A DNA stretch of 64,000 nt from Nocardia sp. BMG51109. Lineage in GTDB: Bacteria > Actinomycetota > Actinomycetes > Mycobacteriales > Mycobacteriaceae. Below are positions 40,256 to 47,457 of the stretch, one piece after another. A program made the translations under genes and the position numbers. Position 1 is the stretch's first letter. Each line of letters starts with the position of its first letter. The notes beneath the pieces are model-generated. The model did no database searches, was not told the DNA's origin, and was given only the letters and a program-made list of their open reading frames with translations. Where the stretch lies: positions 3,286,001 to 3,350,000 of the forward strand of contig NZ_JAFQ01000004.1 in the NCBI RefSeq assembly GCF_000526215.1, read 5' to 3'.

Positions 40256-41047
40256 TCAGGACTGTGCGGGAGGACCGATCCGTGCGGGCGTGCCGTCGGC
40301 GAGACGGGCGGTTTCCGGCATGTCCGCGGCGGGCACGAGGGTCTGGTTGAGCAACCGCAGTGCCGCCTCGGAAGCGGAGCCGGGCGCCGCCGTCGTCACC
40401 ACCACCTTGATCCCCTGCCCCCGGGGCACTGGGAGCGAGTGCTGGAGCACGTCCAGCTCCCCGACCATCGGATGGCGCATCCGGTACTCGGCCATATCCC
40501 AGGAGCGCACCCGGTGCTCGGCCCACAGCGTGGCGAATTGCGGACTGCCCATGGTCAACTCGCCGATGAGGGAGGCCAGCTGCGGGTCGTCCGGATATTC
40601 GCCGACTGCCTGCCGCAGCTTGCCCACCACGTCCCGTGCCTTCCTCTGCCAGTCCACGTACAGGTCCCGCGTGTGGGCGTCCAGGAAGACCAGCCGGGCG
40701 GTGTTGGGGCGCGTGGCCGCTTGATCCGGGCTGTCCGGGGGCAGGTGCCCGGCGAACAACGCGTGCCCGGCGCGGTTCCACGTCAGAATGTCCGAGCGTC
40801 GGCCGAGGACGACCACGGGTGAGTCCCCGAAGGAACCCACCAGTTGGCGCACCGCCGCGGTGACACGCTCGGCGGGAAGCCGGCGGCGGCGCGGCCGGGC
40901 ATCACCGGACAAGGCGTGCAGGTGGCGTCGCTCCGCATCGTCCAGTTGCAGAGCCGCGGCCAGCGCGTCGAGGACCTGCGGCGAGGCGTTGAGCGACAGC
41001 CCCTGCTCCAGCCGGATGTAGTAGGCCACGCTGACCCCAATGAGCAT
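40256..41047 (-). pseudogene. MmyB-type XRE regulator, 3' part (split by element)
   Basis: A 263-residue frame containing the end of a helix-turn-helix (GVSVAYYIRLEQG) and the full MmyB-like ligand-binding domain (ILTWNRAGHALFAGHL to ASEAALRLLNQTLVPA). The first helices of the DNA-binding domain are absent. The missing 5' part is found at 53959-54126, beyond the integrated element. The element supplies the codons ATG CTC ATT before the junction, so a truncated protein might still be made, but it should not bind DNA normally. Confidence 0.9.
41028..41039. other. attL core of the integrated element
   Basis: ACGCTGACCCCA matches ACGCTGGCCCCA at 53966-53977 with one mismatch. Bases left of the core belong to the MmyB-type gene and bases right of it to the element. 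Joining the host flanks with crossover in CCCCA (41035-41039) restores the canonical helix-turn-helix sequence LAGVSVAYY. Confidence 0.85.
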
Positions 41048-41130
41048 GTATTTAGTGCATACTAGTTGACCTGCGGAAATGTGGCAAGGGGCCGCCGATG
41101 CCTGCGGTGCTGATGATGTGACGTGATGGA

Positions 41131-41166
41131 GATGAGCCCGTCAGCTGTCATGCTGGCGGGCTCATC
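41131..41166. terminator. Terminator of the leftward element operon
   Basis: GATGAGCCCGTCAGC at 41131-41145 pairs with GCTGGCGGGCTCATC at 41152-41166 (one G-T type mismatch, six-base loop), just beyond the last gene of the leftward operon and before attL. It would insulate the host gene fragment. Confidence 0.8.
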
Positions 41167-41180
41167 TCGGTGTCAGGCTG

Positions 41181-41537
41181 TCAGTCGGTCGGTGGTGACA
41201 GCAGGGCCTCGATTTCAGCGCGTTCGGTGTCCGACATCGGCGGGTGCGGGTTCGACGGCAGCCCGAGATCGGTGTTGCCGTCGAGGGTGACCGGTGGATC
41301 GTTGCGGGAGCTGGTGAGGACCGATTCCGCGATGTACTGGGCGACTACGAGCGATTCGAGGGAGTCGTTACCGAGGCCGAATGCCTCGTAGGGTTCGGGG
41401 CCGCGTTCGAGGCCGGTGATCCGGAAAACGCAACGCCAGCAATCGTTGTCGTCGTCGTAGCGGGGGCGGTCGAATTCGAGGCTGACCGGTTGCCCGTGGC
41501 GGTCGTCGTAGCGGCGGGTAGCTATGGGGTCAGTCAT
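41181..41537 (-). CDS. Small conserved protein (DUF6968-like)
   Basis: A 118-residue acidic protein. The layout, IATRRYDDRHGQPVSLEF then CWRCVFRITGLE then SLESLVVAQYIAESVL, resembles the DUF6968 family, though this is from memory and weak. Its function is unknown. ATG 41537 has AAGGAA upstream. It is the last gene of the element's leftward operon, 28 bases after the small secreted peptide gene, and is followed by the terminator at 41131-41166. Confidence 0.65.
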   Translation of the reverse strand: MTDPIATRRYDDRHGQPVSLEFDRPRYDDDNDCWRCVFRITGLERGPEPYEAFGLGNDSLESLVVAQYIAESVLTSSRNDPPVTLDGNTDLGLPSNPHPPMSDTERAEIEALLSPPTD

Positions 41538-41565
41538 GGGTTGGTTCCTTAGTTTTTGGATGGGG

Positions 41566-41787
41566 TCAGCAGTCGCACGCGTTGTCGAGGCAACCTTGAT
41601 ACCACTCGAATGCTGCGTTCCGGCAGCGCTGCACATCGGTGGAGGTGGAGAAACGTTCGGCGCATGCGTTGTACAGGGTCTGATATTGGCTGTCGCAATA
41701 GCTTTTCGGGTAGGCGGCAGCGGTTCCGGCGGCAGCGCCGATCAGTGCGAGTGTGAGCGCGAGAACGCGAATAGTGTTGCGTAGCAT
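41566..41787 (-). CDS. Small secreted six-cysteine peptide
   Basis: A 73-residue precursor with a clear signal peptide (MLRNTIRVLALTLALIGAAA) and likely cleavage after AAA at about residue 25. The mature peptide of about 48 residues has six cysteines (SYC, YNAC, QRC, YQGC, DNAC and the terminal DC), enough for three disulfides. No homologue is recognised. AAGGGGGAA precedes ATG 41787. It sits in the leftward operon of the element, so it may be an exported factor acting on other cells or at the surface, which is inference. Confidence 0.7.
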   Translation of the reverse strand: MLRNTIRVLALTLALIGAAAGTAAAYPKSYCDSQYQTLYNACAERFSTSTDVQRCRNAAFEWYQGCLDNACDC

Positions 41788-41895
41788 GAGGGTTCCCCCT
41801 TGTTTCTAAATTGTGTTACTCGCCCACGGTTGTGGGACGTTCTCAATTCCCGGCGCGGCCGGGTCCGGCTCGGCCCTCCGCTGTTGCTTCACGGT

Positions 41896-42303
41896 TCATG
41901 TTTCGGCGGTCGCTGCTGTGAGGTTGGTGTATGCCGCGCGGGTGCGGATGAGGTCGCGTGCCTCGGGTGAGTCGTCGGTCATGTCGCAGCTGTTGGTGTG
42001 GTAGTGCCAGGTGCGCCAGGCCATCGCGAATGCGGTCACGGCGTCGCCGATGCCGGGCACCTGTGGTGCTGCTTCGTCGATGCGGGCGGCGAGCTGGGCG
42101 CGCATCCACCCGTCGCCGAGCCCGAGCCGGTCGAGGATTTCCGACCCGGGGTCGCCGCTGAGGGTGAACAGATCGTCCGGTGTGAACCAGTCGCGCAGGT
42201 TGGCGAGCGCGAACGCGGCACTGAGTACGTCCTGCGCGGCGTGTTGGCCGGGCAGGATGCCGAGCATCGCGTCAATGAGTTCGGATGCTGTCGGTGGTGT
42301 CAT
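41896..42303 (-). CDS. Hypothetical element protein
   Basis: A 135-residue acidic, mostly helical protein (SELIDAMLGILPGQHAAQDV, then LRDWFTPDDLFTLSG, then FAMAWRTWHYHTNSC). I recognise no family. ATG 42303 is chosen because GGGAGA lies five bases upstream; ATG 42315 and 42336 are in frame. It is in the leftward operon, 105 bases after the preceding gene. Confidence 0.6.
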   Translation of the reverse strand: MTPPTASELIDAMLGILPGQHAAQDVLSAAFALANLRDWFTPDDLFTLSGDPGSEILDRLGLGDGWMRAQLAARIDEAAPQVPGIGDAVTAFAMAWRTWHYHTNSCDMTDDSPEARDLIRTRAAYTNLTAATAET

Positions 42304-42408
42304 CGGTTCTCCCATATCGGCCCGGCAGGCCCTCATCTGTCGATGCCGTTGCGGGGCACCCTGTTTCGTGTACGCGGCCGATTCGTAGGTACCGCCGCGC
42401 GGGCACCG

Positions 42409-42759
42409 TCAGAATTTCTTCCCTCGCGTGCGTGAGCCTGGCCTCAGCAGCACGGTGATGTCGTCGCGGGTGAAGTACCGGTGGTCGACCAGGTCGGCGC
42501 GGTCGTCGGCCAGGGCCGACCCGATCCAGGGGCATCGCCATCCGGTTATGTTGCTGACGTGGGCTCCGATACGGCTGTCGCTGGTGACCGGGGCGAAGTG
42601 CAGGCAGTGGGTGAGGTCCGGGCAGCGCACCGCCGTGATACGGCCGTATGGGCTGCCGTCGGCGGTGCGCCAGGTCGCGCACCGCGACAGCCGGGCCTCG
42701 CAATACCCTGACCGCGTGTCCGCAGCCGCCGCCATGGTCGTCGTGTTCGCCGAAGTCAC
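42409..42759 (-). CDS. Hypothetical cysteine-containing element protein
   Basis: A 116-residue protein with cysteines in pairs (GYCEARLSRC, RCPDLTHCLHF, WRCPW) that might bind metal. The family is unknown. The GTG start at 42759 overlaps the stop of the tiny upstream gene by four bases (GTGA), which supports translation from this point; ATG 42735 is an alternative. The C-terminus is basic (RTRGKKF). Confidence 0.55.
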   Translation of the reverse strand: MTSANTTTMAAAADTRSGYCEARLSRCATWRTADGSPYGRITAVRCPDLTHCLHFAPVTSDSRIGAHVSNITGWRCPWIGSALADDRADLVDHRYFTRDDITVLLRPGSRTRGKKF

Positions 42760-42896
42760 TGTGCGCTTTCGGTATTCGCGGTGGCCGCGCCTGTCAGCCC
42801 GACCTCTTTGCCGATGTCGGACATGGTGCGCGGTGTGCGGTCGGCCATCAGTTGCAGGATCGCCCGCTGACGGCGGCCTTGGCCTTTCAGTCCCAT
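42756..42896 (-). CDS. 46-residue HTH-like peptide
   Basis: A short gene encoding 46 residues, opening MGLKGQGRRQRAILQLMADR and continuing to a helix-turn-helix-like DIGKEVGLTG. The same block, GRRQ-x-x-IL-x-L-x-AD followed by PRT, appears in the next upstream gene at 42955-43410, so it is probably a truncated paralogue of that winged-helix protein. Its stop overlaps the following GTG start. No ribosome-binding site is obvious. Confidence 0.5.
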   Translation of the reverse strand: MGLKGQGRRQRAILQLMADRTPRTMSDIGKEVGLTGAATANTESAQ

Positions 42897-42954
42897 TGAA
42901 TGTGGGGTTCCTTCCCTGGTCGGAAATCGAGTTCGGTCGGCGACGGCGGAGCAG

Positions 42955-43410
42955 TCATCGCGGCACGCGCCCCGCGTCCGTGGCCGGTCGGCTGTATTGG
43001 GGCGGAATGATCCGGCGGCCGTCGTCGGTGATCCGCCACACCTGCGCGGGGTAGTGGCTGTTGCGGCCGACCTCCTGCACCCAGTGGCGGGTCAGCATGA
43101 TCGCGATCGTTTCGTGCACGGCGGGCGCGCTGGCTGCGATCTCACTGGCGATGCACTCGCAGGTGCGCGGCGCGCCGTCGGCCAGCAGCCGCAGGATCAG
43201 CTGCTGGCGTCGCCCGGTGCCTGGTTTCACGGTGTTCTCCGAATCGACGGTGTGGCGGTGCAGCGCGAGCAGAACCCGCACCAGCAATCCCATCGATGGC
43301 AGGGCCACGGGCTCGGCCCACAACAGTTCGGTCGGGAGGCGGTGCGGCAGTGGATGTTTCGGCCGAAGGTCGGCCACGGCCGAGGTTCCGAAACCATGCA
43401 TCGGGCTCAC
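42955..43410 (-). CDS. Winged-helix-like element protein
   Basis: A 151-residue protein. Residues about 65-135 look like a winged helix: GRRQQLILRLLADGAPRTC, then EIAASAPAVHETIAIMLTRH, then VWRITDDGRRII. The N-terminal 60 residues are unassigned. It is likely a DNA-binding regulator of the element, which is inference from the fold pattern. The GTG start overlaps the upstream stop (GTGA at 43407-43410). Confidence 0.6.
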   Translation of the reverse strand: MSPMHGFGTSAVADLRPKHPLPHRLPTELLWAEPVALPSMGLLVRVLLALHRHTVDSENTVKPGTGRRQQLILRLLADGAPRTCECIASEIAASAPAVHETIAIMLTRHWVQEVGRNSHYPAQVWRITDDGRRIIPPQYSRPATDAGRVPR

Positions 43411-43799
43411 CGCCGCCTACGCTGCGATGACAAGAGCTGTTGCGTGCGACGCTTGCGACGAGTTGGCCGTATGACGCCCGCCTCGATGAGTACCCGGCGC
43501 GCTTCGCGTTTGCGGGCGCAGTCGCCCGGGGTGCATTCGAGGTGCTGGCGCATCACCGTGTGCGCCTCGGCCACGGTGAACGGTCGGCCCGGCGGCGCGT
43601 GCGTGTACGGGACGACGGCGATCGTCGGGGGATCATCCGGCCACCGCTGCTGTTTCGGGTGCTCGGTAAGCCGGGAGTGCCTGGCGGTCTGCACGATCGG
43701 TGGGTTGTCGCGCGGCTCCTTGAGGTCGGGCCAGACGACAATCCAGATCACTGCTCCGCAGATCACGACGGCAGTGACTGCCATGACGGCTCCGCTCAT
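43407..43799 (-). CDS. Single-helix membrane protein of the element
   Basis: A 130-residue protein with an N-terminal transmembrane helix (MAVTAVVICGAVIWIVVW) and a hydrophilic, basic C-terminal domain that contains MRQHLECTPGDCARKREARRV, where two cysteines flank a turn, and ends QRRRR. The family is unknown. It overlaps both neighbours by four bases (ATGA at its start, GTGA at its end), so it is firmly within the leftward operon. Confidence 0.6.
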   Translation of the reverse strand: MSGAVMAVTAVVICGAVIWIVVWPDLKEPRDNPPIVQTARHSRLTEHPKQQRWPDDPPTIAVVPYTHAPPGRPFTVAEAHTVMRQHLECTPGDCARKREARRVLIEAGVIRPTRRKRRTQQLLSSQRRRR

Positions 43800-44059
43800 G
43801 ATCGCCGCCGCGTCGGATCACGCAGGTTCACCCCGGGATCGGGCACCACCCGGTACCCGATGAACGGGCAGATACCGGGAACAAGCCCTTCGTGCGGGCT
43901 GATCCGGCCGTACTCATCGAGCGGGACCAGTCCGGCGGGCGGGCACAGCCGCGACGGACACGCGACCGCTGTCAGCTTCCCAGTGCTGCTGTTGACCGCC
44001 GCCGCACCGCACGCCGAGGCGAACATCCAAGGCCCATCCAGGGGGGTAGCGGTGCTCAT
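43796..44059 (-). CDS. Hypothetical element protein
   Basis: An 87-residue protein with four cysteines (SACGA, VACPSRLCPP, GICPF), opening MSTATPLDGPWMFASACG. The pattern VACPSRLCPPAGLVPLDEYGRI suggests a small metal-binding domain, but no family is recognised. It is coupled to both neighbours by ATGA overlaps. Confidence 0.55.
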   Translation of the reverse strand: MSTATPLDGPWMFASACGAAAVNSSTGKLTAVACPSRLCPPAGLVPLDEYGRISPHEGLVPGICPFIGYRVVPDPGVNLRDPTRRRS

Positions 44060-44364
44060 GCCGACTCACCCCTGCTATCGGCCGCCGCAGTGCACAGGAC
44101 CTCGATGCCCGTCTCTCGCAACGCGCGGTACCCGTCTCCGAGGTGCGCCGCTGTCGGGACGATCACCACGGTCGCCTGGTGTCGGTGGACCGTTTCCATC
44201 AGGCGCAGCGTCGGCATATCTGTGGCGGCATCGAACACCAGCCCCTCGACCAACTCCAGGTCAGCCCACCCGGCCAACGCCCGGACTGCCTTCTGGTCGT
44301 CGGCCACGTTCTCGCTGAGGTCGGCCCGGACCAGGCCAACTGCGTTGCCGCGTGGCGCGCTCAT
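44056..44364 (-). CDS. Resolvase-fold-like protein without catalytic serine
   Basis: A 102-residue alpha/beta protein: GLVRADLSENVADDQKAVRAL, then a strand LVEGLVFD, the stretch MPTLRLMETVHRHQATVVIVP, then GIEVLCTA. The order (strand, helix, strand, helix, strand VVIVP) recalls the N-terminal domain of serine resolvases, but the catalytic serine and arginines are absent. It resembles its upstream neighbour (44361-44723), so the two may be paralogues. Function unknown; overlaps at both ends are ATGA. Confidence 0.55.
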   Translation of the reverse strand: MSAPRGNAVGLVRADLSENVADDQKAVRALAGWADLELVEGLVFDAATDMPTLRLMETVHRHQATVVIVPTAAHLGDGYRALRETGIEVLCTAAADSRGESA

Positions 44365-44723
44365 GCCGTGCCTGCCCGGGCCACCTTCGCCAGTTCGGCG
44401 GTTAGCCCGGCCCGCTCGAGGATCTTCTCGCCCTCGACCGTGACGATCTGCGCCCGCTCGCGTATCTGCCGATCGAGACCGTCGATATGTTCCAGATCGG
44501 GCACGATGACCGCGTTGGCCTTGGTGCGCTTCAGGGCGTTCTCGACCGTTGTGAGTGGCCACTCGCGGGACGGGGCCAACACGACGACCACCCCGTCGAC
44601 GGCGTATCCGAGCCGCACGCCGATCTCGGTCATCTGCTGTTCGTCGCGGCTGAGATCGCCGGTCAGGTCTGGCCGGATGCAAAGTATCGCGAGCCGACCC
44701 GGTGATATGGTTTCTGGTTCCAT
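44361..44723 (-). CDS. Resolvase-fold-like protein, first gene of leftward operon
   Basis: A 120-residue alpha/beta protein (RLAILCIRPDLTGDLSRDEQ, then DGVVVVLAPSREWPLTTVEN, then KANAVIVPDLEHIDGL, then RAQIVTVEGE). It looks like a resolvase N-terminal domain lacking the active-site serine, in the same way as the next gene. GGGAGG lies 11 bases before ATG 44723. It starts the leftward operon and is divergent from the XRE/TPR regulator across 219 bases. Confidence 0.6.
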   Translation of the reverse strand: MEPETISPGRLAILCIRPDLTGDLSRDEQQMTEIGVRLGYAVDGVVVVLAPSREWPLTTVENALKRTKANAVIVPDLEHIDGLDRQIRERAQIVTVEGEKILERAGLTAELAKVARAGTA

Positions 44724-44942
44724 TGGTGTGTGCCTCCCGTGGAAGTTGGAAGGCGCCCAGCGCCGAGGTGCCAGTTCGCCGACCGAGGATGTACACGCCA
44801 GAGGTCGGCACCCCCGGCAGCCCCCAATGGGAGGAAGGGGCCGAACTCTCGGCGCCGGGGCCCGATTCAAGCGTTCCGGTTGTGTGGTCCGCGCAACAGC
44901 GCAAAACTATGGGCAAACAACTGCTATCAACCGGCAGGGGCA
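44724..44942. promoter_or_regulatory. Divergent control region of the element
   Basis: 219 bases between the leftward operon and the XRE/TPR regulator. It holds a GCGC-AACA-GCGC palindrome at about 44892-44903 and an AT-richer stretch to 44930. This is the expected operator region of the regulator. Promoter boxes cannot be placed with certainty. Confidence 0.5.
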
Positions 44943-46181
44943 GTGGGGACGAACGAACAGTTCAAGTCGTTGAGGTTGGCTCGGGGATGGACGCAGGCCG
45001 AGCTGGCCGAGTTGATCTGCATTCAGGTCGAGGCCGAGACCGGACGGCGTCCGGCTGTGGATGCCCAGTCGATCAGCCGAATCGAATGTGGTGAAATCTC
45101 TTGGCCGCGGACTTCAACGCGGCGCGTACTGATGGCATTGTTGGATGTCCGGTCACCGGATGACCTCGGTCTGTATCCGAAACGGACCCAGCGCGATGCC
45201 GAAAGGGATGAAGCCACGAAACGCAGAGCCTTCCTAGCCCTCGCTGGCATGGGCGCTAGTGCACTGCCGCATCTGCCGCGCGGGGTGGGCGCGACTGATG
45301 TCGAGCAGATTCGCCAGAGATTCGCACGGCTGGTGAGCGTCGACAGCTACCTTGGCGGTGCTGATACGTTCCGCATGTATTTCGGCGAACTTGCGCATAC
45401 CGAGCAGATTCTCAGCCGATCGAGCTGTAGCTCAGCCGTGCGGCGTGATCTCACCGAGCTTGCCGCAGAGCAGGCGCAGCAGTCTGGATGGGCTGCGTTC
45501 GATGCCGGATTCAAGGCCACAGCCGTCGACCTTTTCGAGTACAGCCGCCGTGCTGCCGACGAATCAGCGAGCCGCGAGCTGGCGGCAAACGCGTTCGTGC
45601 ACATCGCCTATGCCAGCGGTACCGGGGAATCGGTAGAGGCGGCCGATTCCGCCTGCGCCGCAATCGGACCCAGCGCGCAACCGAAAGCGAGAGCGCTACT
45701 GGAATCACGGCGGGCGTGGTCCCTGGCAACGTCGGGTGACCGCGACGGTGCCGCCCGCTCCCTCGATGCAGCGCGGGATGCGCTGGAAGAGAAGTCCGGA
45801 GCCGACGCGCCTTGGTGTGGATGGGTAGACCACGCCGAGCTTGACATCATGACCGGGCGCGTCTGGTCGGTACTGCACCAGCCGGACAAGGCGATCAGGC
45901 CACTCGAAAATGCCCTCGCTGCGTACCCCGATCACTGGGCACGGGACAAGGCCCTGTACCTGACGTGGCTCGCTGACGCATATCTCGATGCTGGAGCCGA
46001 TACGGCCGCACTGTCGACCGCAGAGCGAGCCTTCGGGCTCGCGGGCGCCGTCGCTTCCGCTCGGCCACTTGCTCGAGTCCGAGAGGTTGCGCAACGCTGC
46101 GCTATAGCGGGAATCGCTGGCGCCGCCGACCTGGCGCGGCGGACAGCGTCCGTTCGCGTGCCTATCCCTCCCCGGCTGTAG
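44943..46181 (+). CDS. XRE family regulator with TPR-like domain
   Basis: A 412-residue regulator. Residues about 5-75 form an XRE helix-turn-helix (LRLARGWTQAELAELI, then DAQSISRIECGE), extended by a loop between helices. The remainder is a helical TPR-like repeat region (ALLESRRAWSLATSGDRDGA; HQPDKAIRPLENALAAYPDH) typical of actinomycete regulators that sense peptides or metabolites. GTG 44943 follows AGGGG closely. It probably controls the divergent leftward operon and element mobility, which is inference. Its 3' end overlaps the convergent CutA-like gene by 20 bases. Confidence 0.82.
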   Translation: MGTNEQFKSLRLARGWTQAELAELICIQVEAETGRRPAVDAQSISRIECGEISWPRTSTRRVLMALLDVRSPDDLGLYPKRTQRDAERDEATKRRAFLALAGMGASALPHLPRGVGATDVEQIRQRFARLVSVDSYLGGADTFRMYFGELAHTEQILSRSSCSSAVRRDLTELAAEQAQQSGWAAFDAGFKATAVDLFEYSRRAADESASRELAANAFVHIAYASGTGESVEAADSACAAIGPSAQPKARALLESRRAWSLATSGDRDGAARSLDAARDALEEKSGADAPWCGWVDHAELDIMTGRVWSVLHQPDKAIRPLENALAAYPDHWARDKALYLTWLADAYLDAGADTAALSTAERAFGLAGAVASARPLARVREVAQRCAIAGIAGAADLARRTASVRVPIPPRL

Positions 46182-46494
46182 TGCGCTCGACCCATTCCAC
46201 ATAGGTGTCCAAGCACCACGCGACCGGCGTCGCGGTTACTTCCGGACTGTCCCACGGGTGAAGCTCCGAGACCCGTGCCGCAAGCCGATCACGGACCGCC
46301 GCTGAGGTGCGGAGCGAGACCCGCCACTCGGAGCCCTCGCCGAGCTCGCCAAGGTGCCAGAACACAGAGATCGCAGGCCCGGCTATCTCCGCTCCCGCTG
46401 CGAGCCGCTCAGCCACCACTGCTTTTGCGATGACTCGCGCAGCGTCCTCGGTCGGAGTTGTCGAGGTAACCGTCCACACTCTCGCCGTCGTCAT
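46162..46494 (-). CDS. cutA: CutA-like divalent cation tolerance protein
   Basis: A 110-residue protein matching the CutA trimeric fold from end to end: VWTVTSTTPTEDAARVIAKA, VVAERLAAGAEI, SVFWHLGELGEGSEWRVSLRT, ELHPWDSPEVTATPV and LDTYVEWVERTT. The usual AACVNI segment reads AAGAEIAG here, so the conserved cysteine is missing. CutA is normally a chromosomal housekeeping gene linked to copper tolerance in some bacteria; its place in an integrative element is unusual. ATG 46494 is the start; the ribosome-binding site is weak. Confidence 0.85.
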   Translation of the reverse strand: MTTARVWTVTSTTPTEDAARVIAKAVVAERLAAGAEIAGPAISVFWHLGELGEGSEWRVSLRTSAAVRDRLAARVSELHPWDSPEVTATPVAWCLDTYVEWVERTTAGEG

Positions 46495-46891
46495 GGTTGA
46501 CACCCTAACGTCGAACAACACCCACACCCGACGGCCGCGATCACGAGCATCAGCGTGATACCCATCGGGGCCAGGCGTGTTCACCCGCTCCCGGCCGGCG
46601 GCCCCCGCGCGGTGAGGTTCGCTGCGAGAGACGAGCGCCATCACCACGCCGATACTGTCCGACGCGGTGGTTACTCGCGGCCCGCGCGCAAAGGTCGCTC
46701 GACAATTTTAGAAGTTCTTTTTGTTGCGGGCACGGACCTCTCTTTAGCTGATCATATGCCAATCGGCGAATTCGTTTGTACTCGTCGTGTCACTGTCGTG
46801 TGGCTCTCGTGTGGCGTTTTTGTGGCACCCCGGGAGGTTCACTGGCGCTCCGTTCTCGTCGGCCTCGTCCTACCGATTGGAGGTGCTGCTG
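46495..46891. other. Upstream part of the element's noncoding region
   Basis: About 400 bases without a supported gene. The stretch 46700-46760 is AT-rich for this genome (TTTTAGAAGTTCTTTTTG, TTTAGCTGATCATATG). It is followed by the 11-bp repeat set at 46796-46826. Confidence 0.55.
46796..46826. repeat. 11-bp spaced repeats, three copies
   Basis: TCGTGTGGC at 46796-46804 and 46807-46815 and TTTTGTGGC at 46818-46826 recur every 11 bases, about one helical turn, next to the AT-rich stretch. This pattern fits cooperative protein binding on one face of the DNA. Confidence 0.75.
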
Positions 46892-47065
46892 ATGTCTGGA
46901 TCCGACCGCCGGGACACATGCGGCGAGAACGCCGGTACGGGCGCGAGGCCCGCGCCCGACGAAGAAGTTTCCCCGGCGATGGCGAAAACAGCGTCCCGGC
47001 GGACCGGTTCCAGTGCGCACGGGATTCCTGCGCTCCGGAGAAAGTTCTGGGTTCGGAAGAAATAG
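46892..47065 (+). CDS. Small hypothetical protein
   Basis: 57 codons with GGAGG eight bases before ATG 46892. The product opens MSGSDRRDTCGENAG, has an acidic middle (APDEEVSPAM) and a basic end (LRRKFWVRKK). No family is recognised. It lies between two repeat arrays; the good ribosome-binding site is the main support. Confidence 0.4.
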   Translation: MSGSDRRDTCGENAGTGARPAPDEEVSPAMAKTASRRTGSSAHGIPALRRKFWVRKK

Positions 47066-47077
47066 CTTCTGACCAGG

Positions 47078-47143
47078 TGTTGCGTGTCCGGCGGGTGTCG
47101 CTTGGGTGCGACGCGGGTGCCGTTTGGGTGCGGTTTCGGTGCG
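47078..47143. repeat. 11-bp tandem repeats, six degenerate copies
   Basis: Units start at 47078, 47089, 47100, 47111, 47122 and 47133. Each is 11 bases and carries GTG at the same place, mostly as GGGTGC (for example GCTTGGGTGCG, GTTTGGGTGCG, GTTTCGGTGCG). The array is noncoding and phased at one helical turn. Confidence 0.8.
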
Positions 47144-47192
47144 CTCGCCGCTAACCCCGGTGTCCGACCCCGGGCGGGCTAGGGCGGTGGCT

Positions 47193-47209
47193 CGGAAAAC
47201 TTTTTTCCG
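47193..47209. other. AT-centred inverted repeat
   Basis: CGGAAAA at 47193-47199 faces TTTTTTCCG at 47201-47209, followed by a second CGGAAACTTT at 47208-47217. In a GC-rich genome this is a striking AT patch between two repeat arrays. It could be a strand-opening or nicking site, or a terminator. Confidence 0.6.
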
Positions 47210-47273
47210 GAAACTTTCGGGCCGACCGGTGTAGGCCGATGACCTGCGGTTGTGATTCCGTCGGGGCTGATTT

Positions 47274-47339
47274 GGTGACTGACTGGAGGTTGTTTGGTGA
47301 CTGGTTGGAGGTTGTTTGGGGGTTACTTCGGGGTTGTTT
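47274..47339. repeat. 22-bp iteron-like repeats, three copies
   Basis: Units at 47274-47295, 47296-47317 and 47318-47339 are each 22 bases and end in GGTTGTTT. The first two differ at three or so positions (GGTGACTGACTGGAGG versus GGTGACTGGTTGGAGG) and the third is more diverged. A partial GGAGGTT follows. The period is two helical turns, as in plasmid iterons. Confidence 0.85.
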
Positions 47340-47457
47340 GGAGGTTCCCCCGGCGTATCACTGGTCCCGTGTCGATCGCAGCCGAGCGCCAGCCGTGAGC
47401 CGTGAGGAACTTTTTGGATCCGGGATGTCCATAAACAGGCCCGGGACAGGAGTCCTC

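Noticed and set aside
46787..46891. Upstream extension of the 57-codon gene at 46892
   Set aside because: The extension translates the 11-bp repeat array and the ribosome-binding site lies downstream of it.
47078..47339. CRISPR array
   Set aside because: The repeats are 11 and 22 bases, tandem without spacers, and no cas gene is present.
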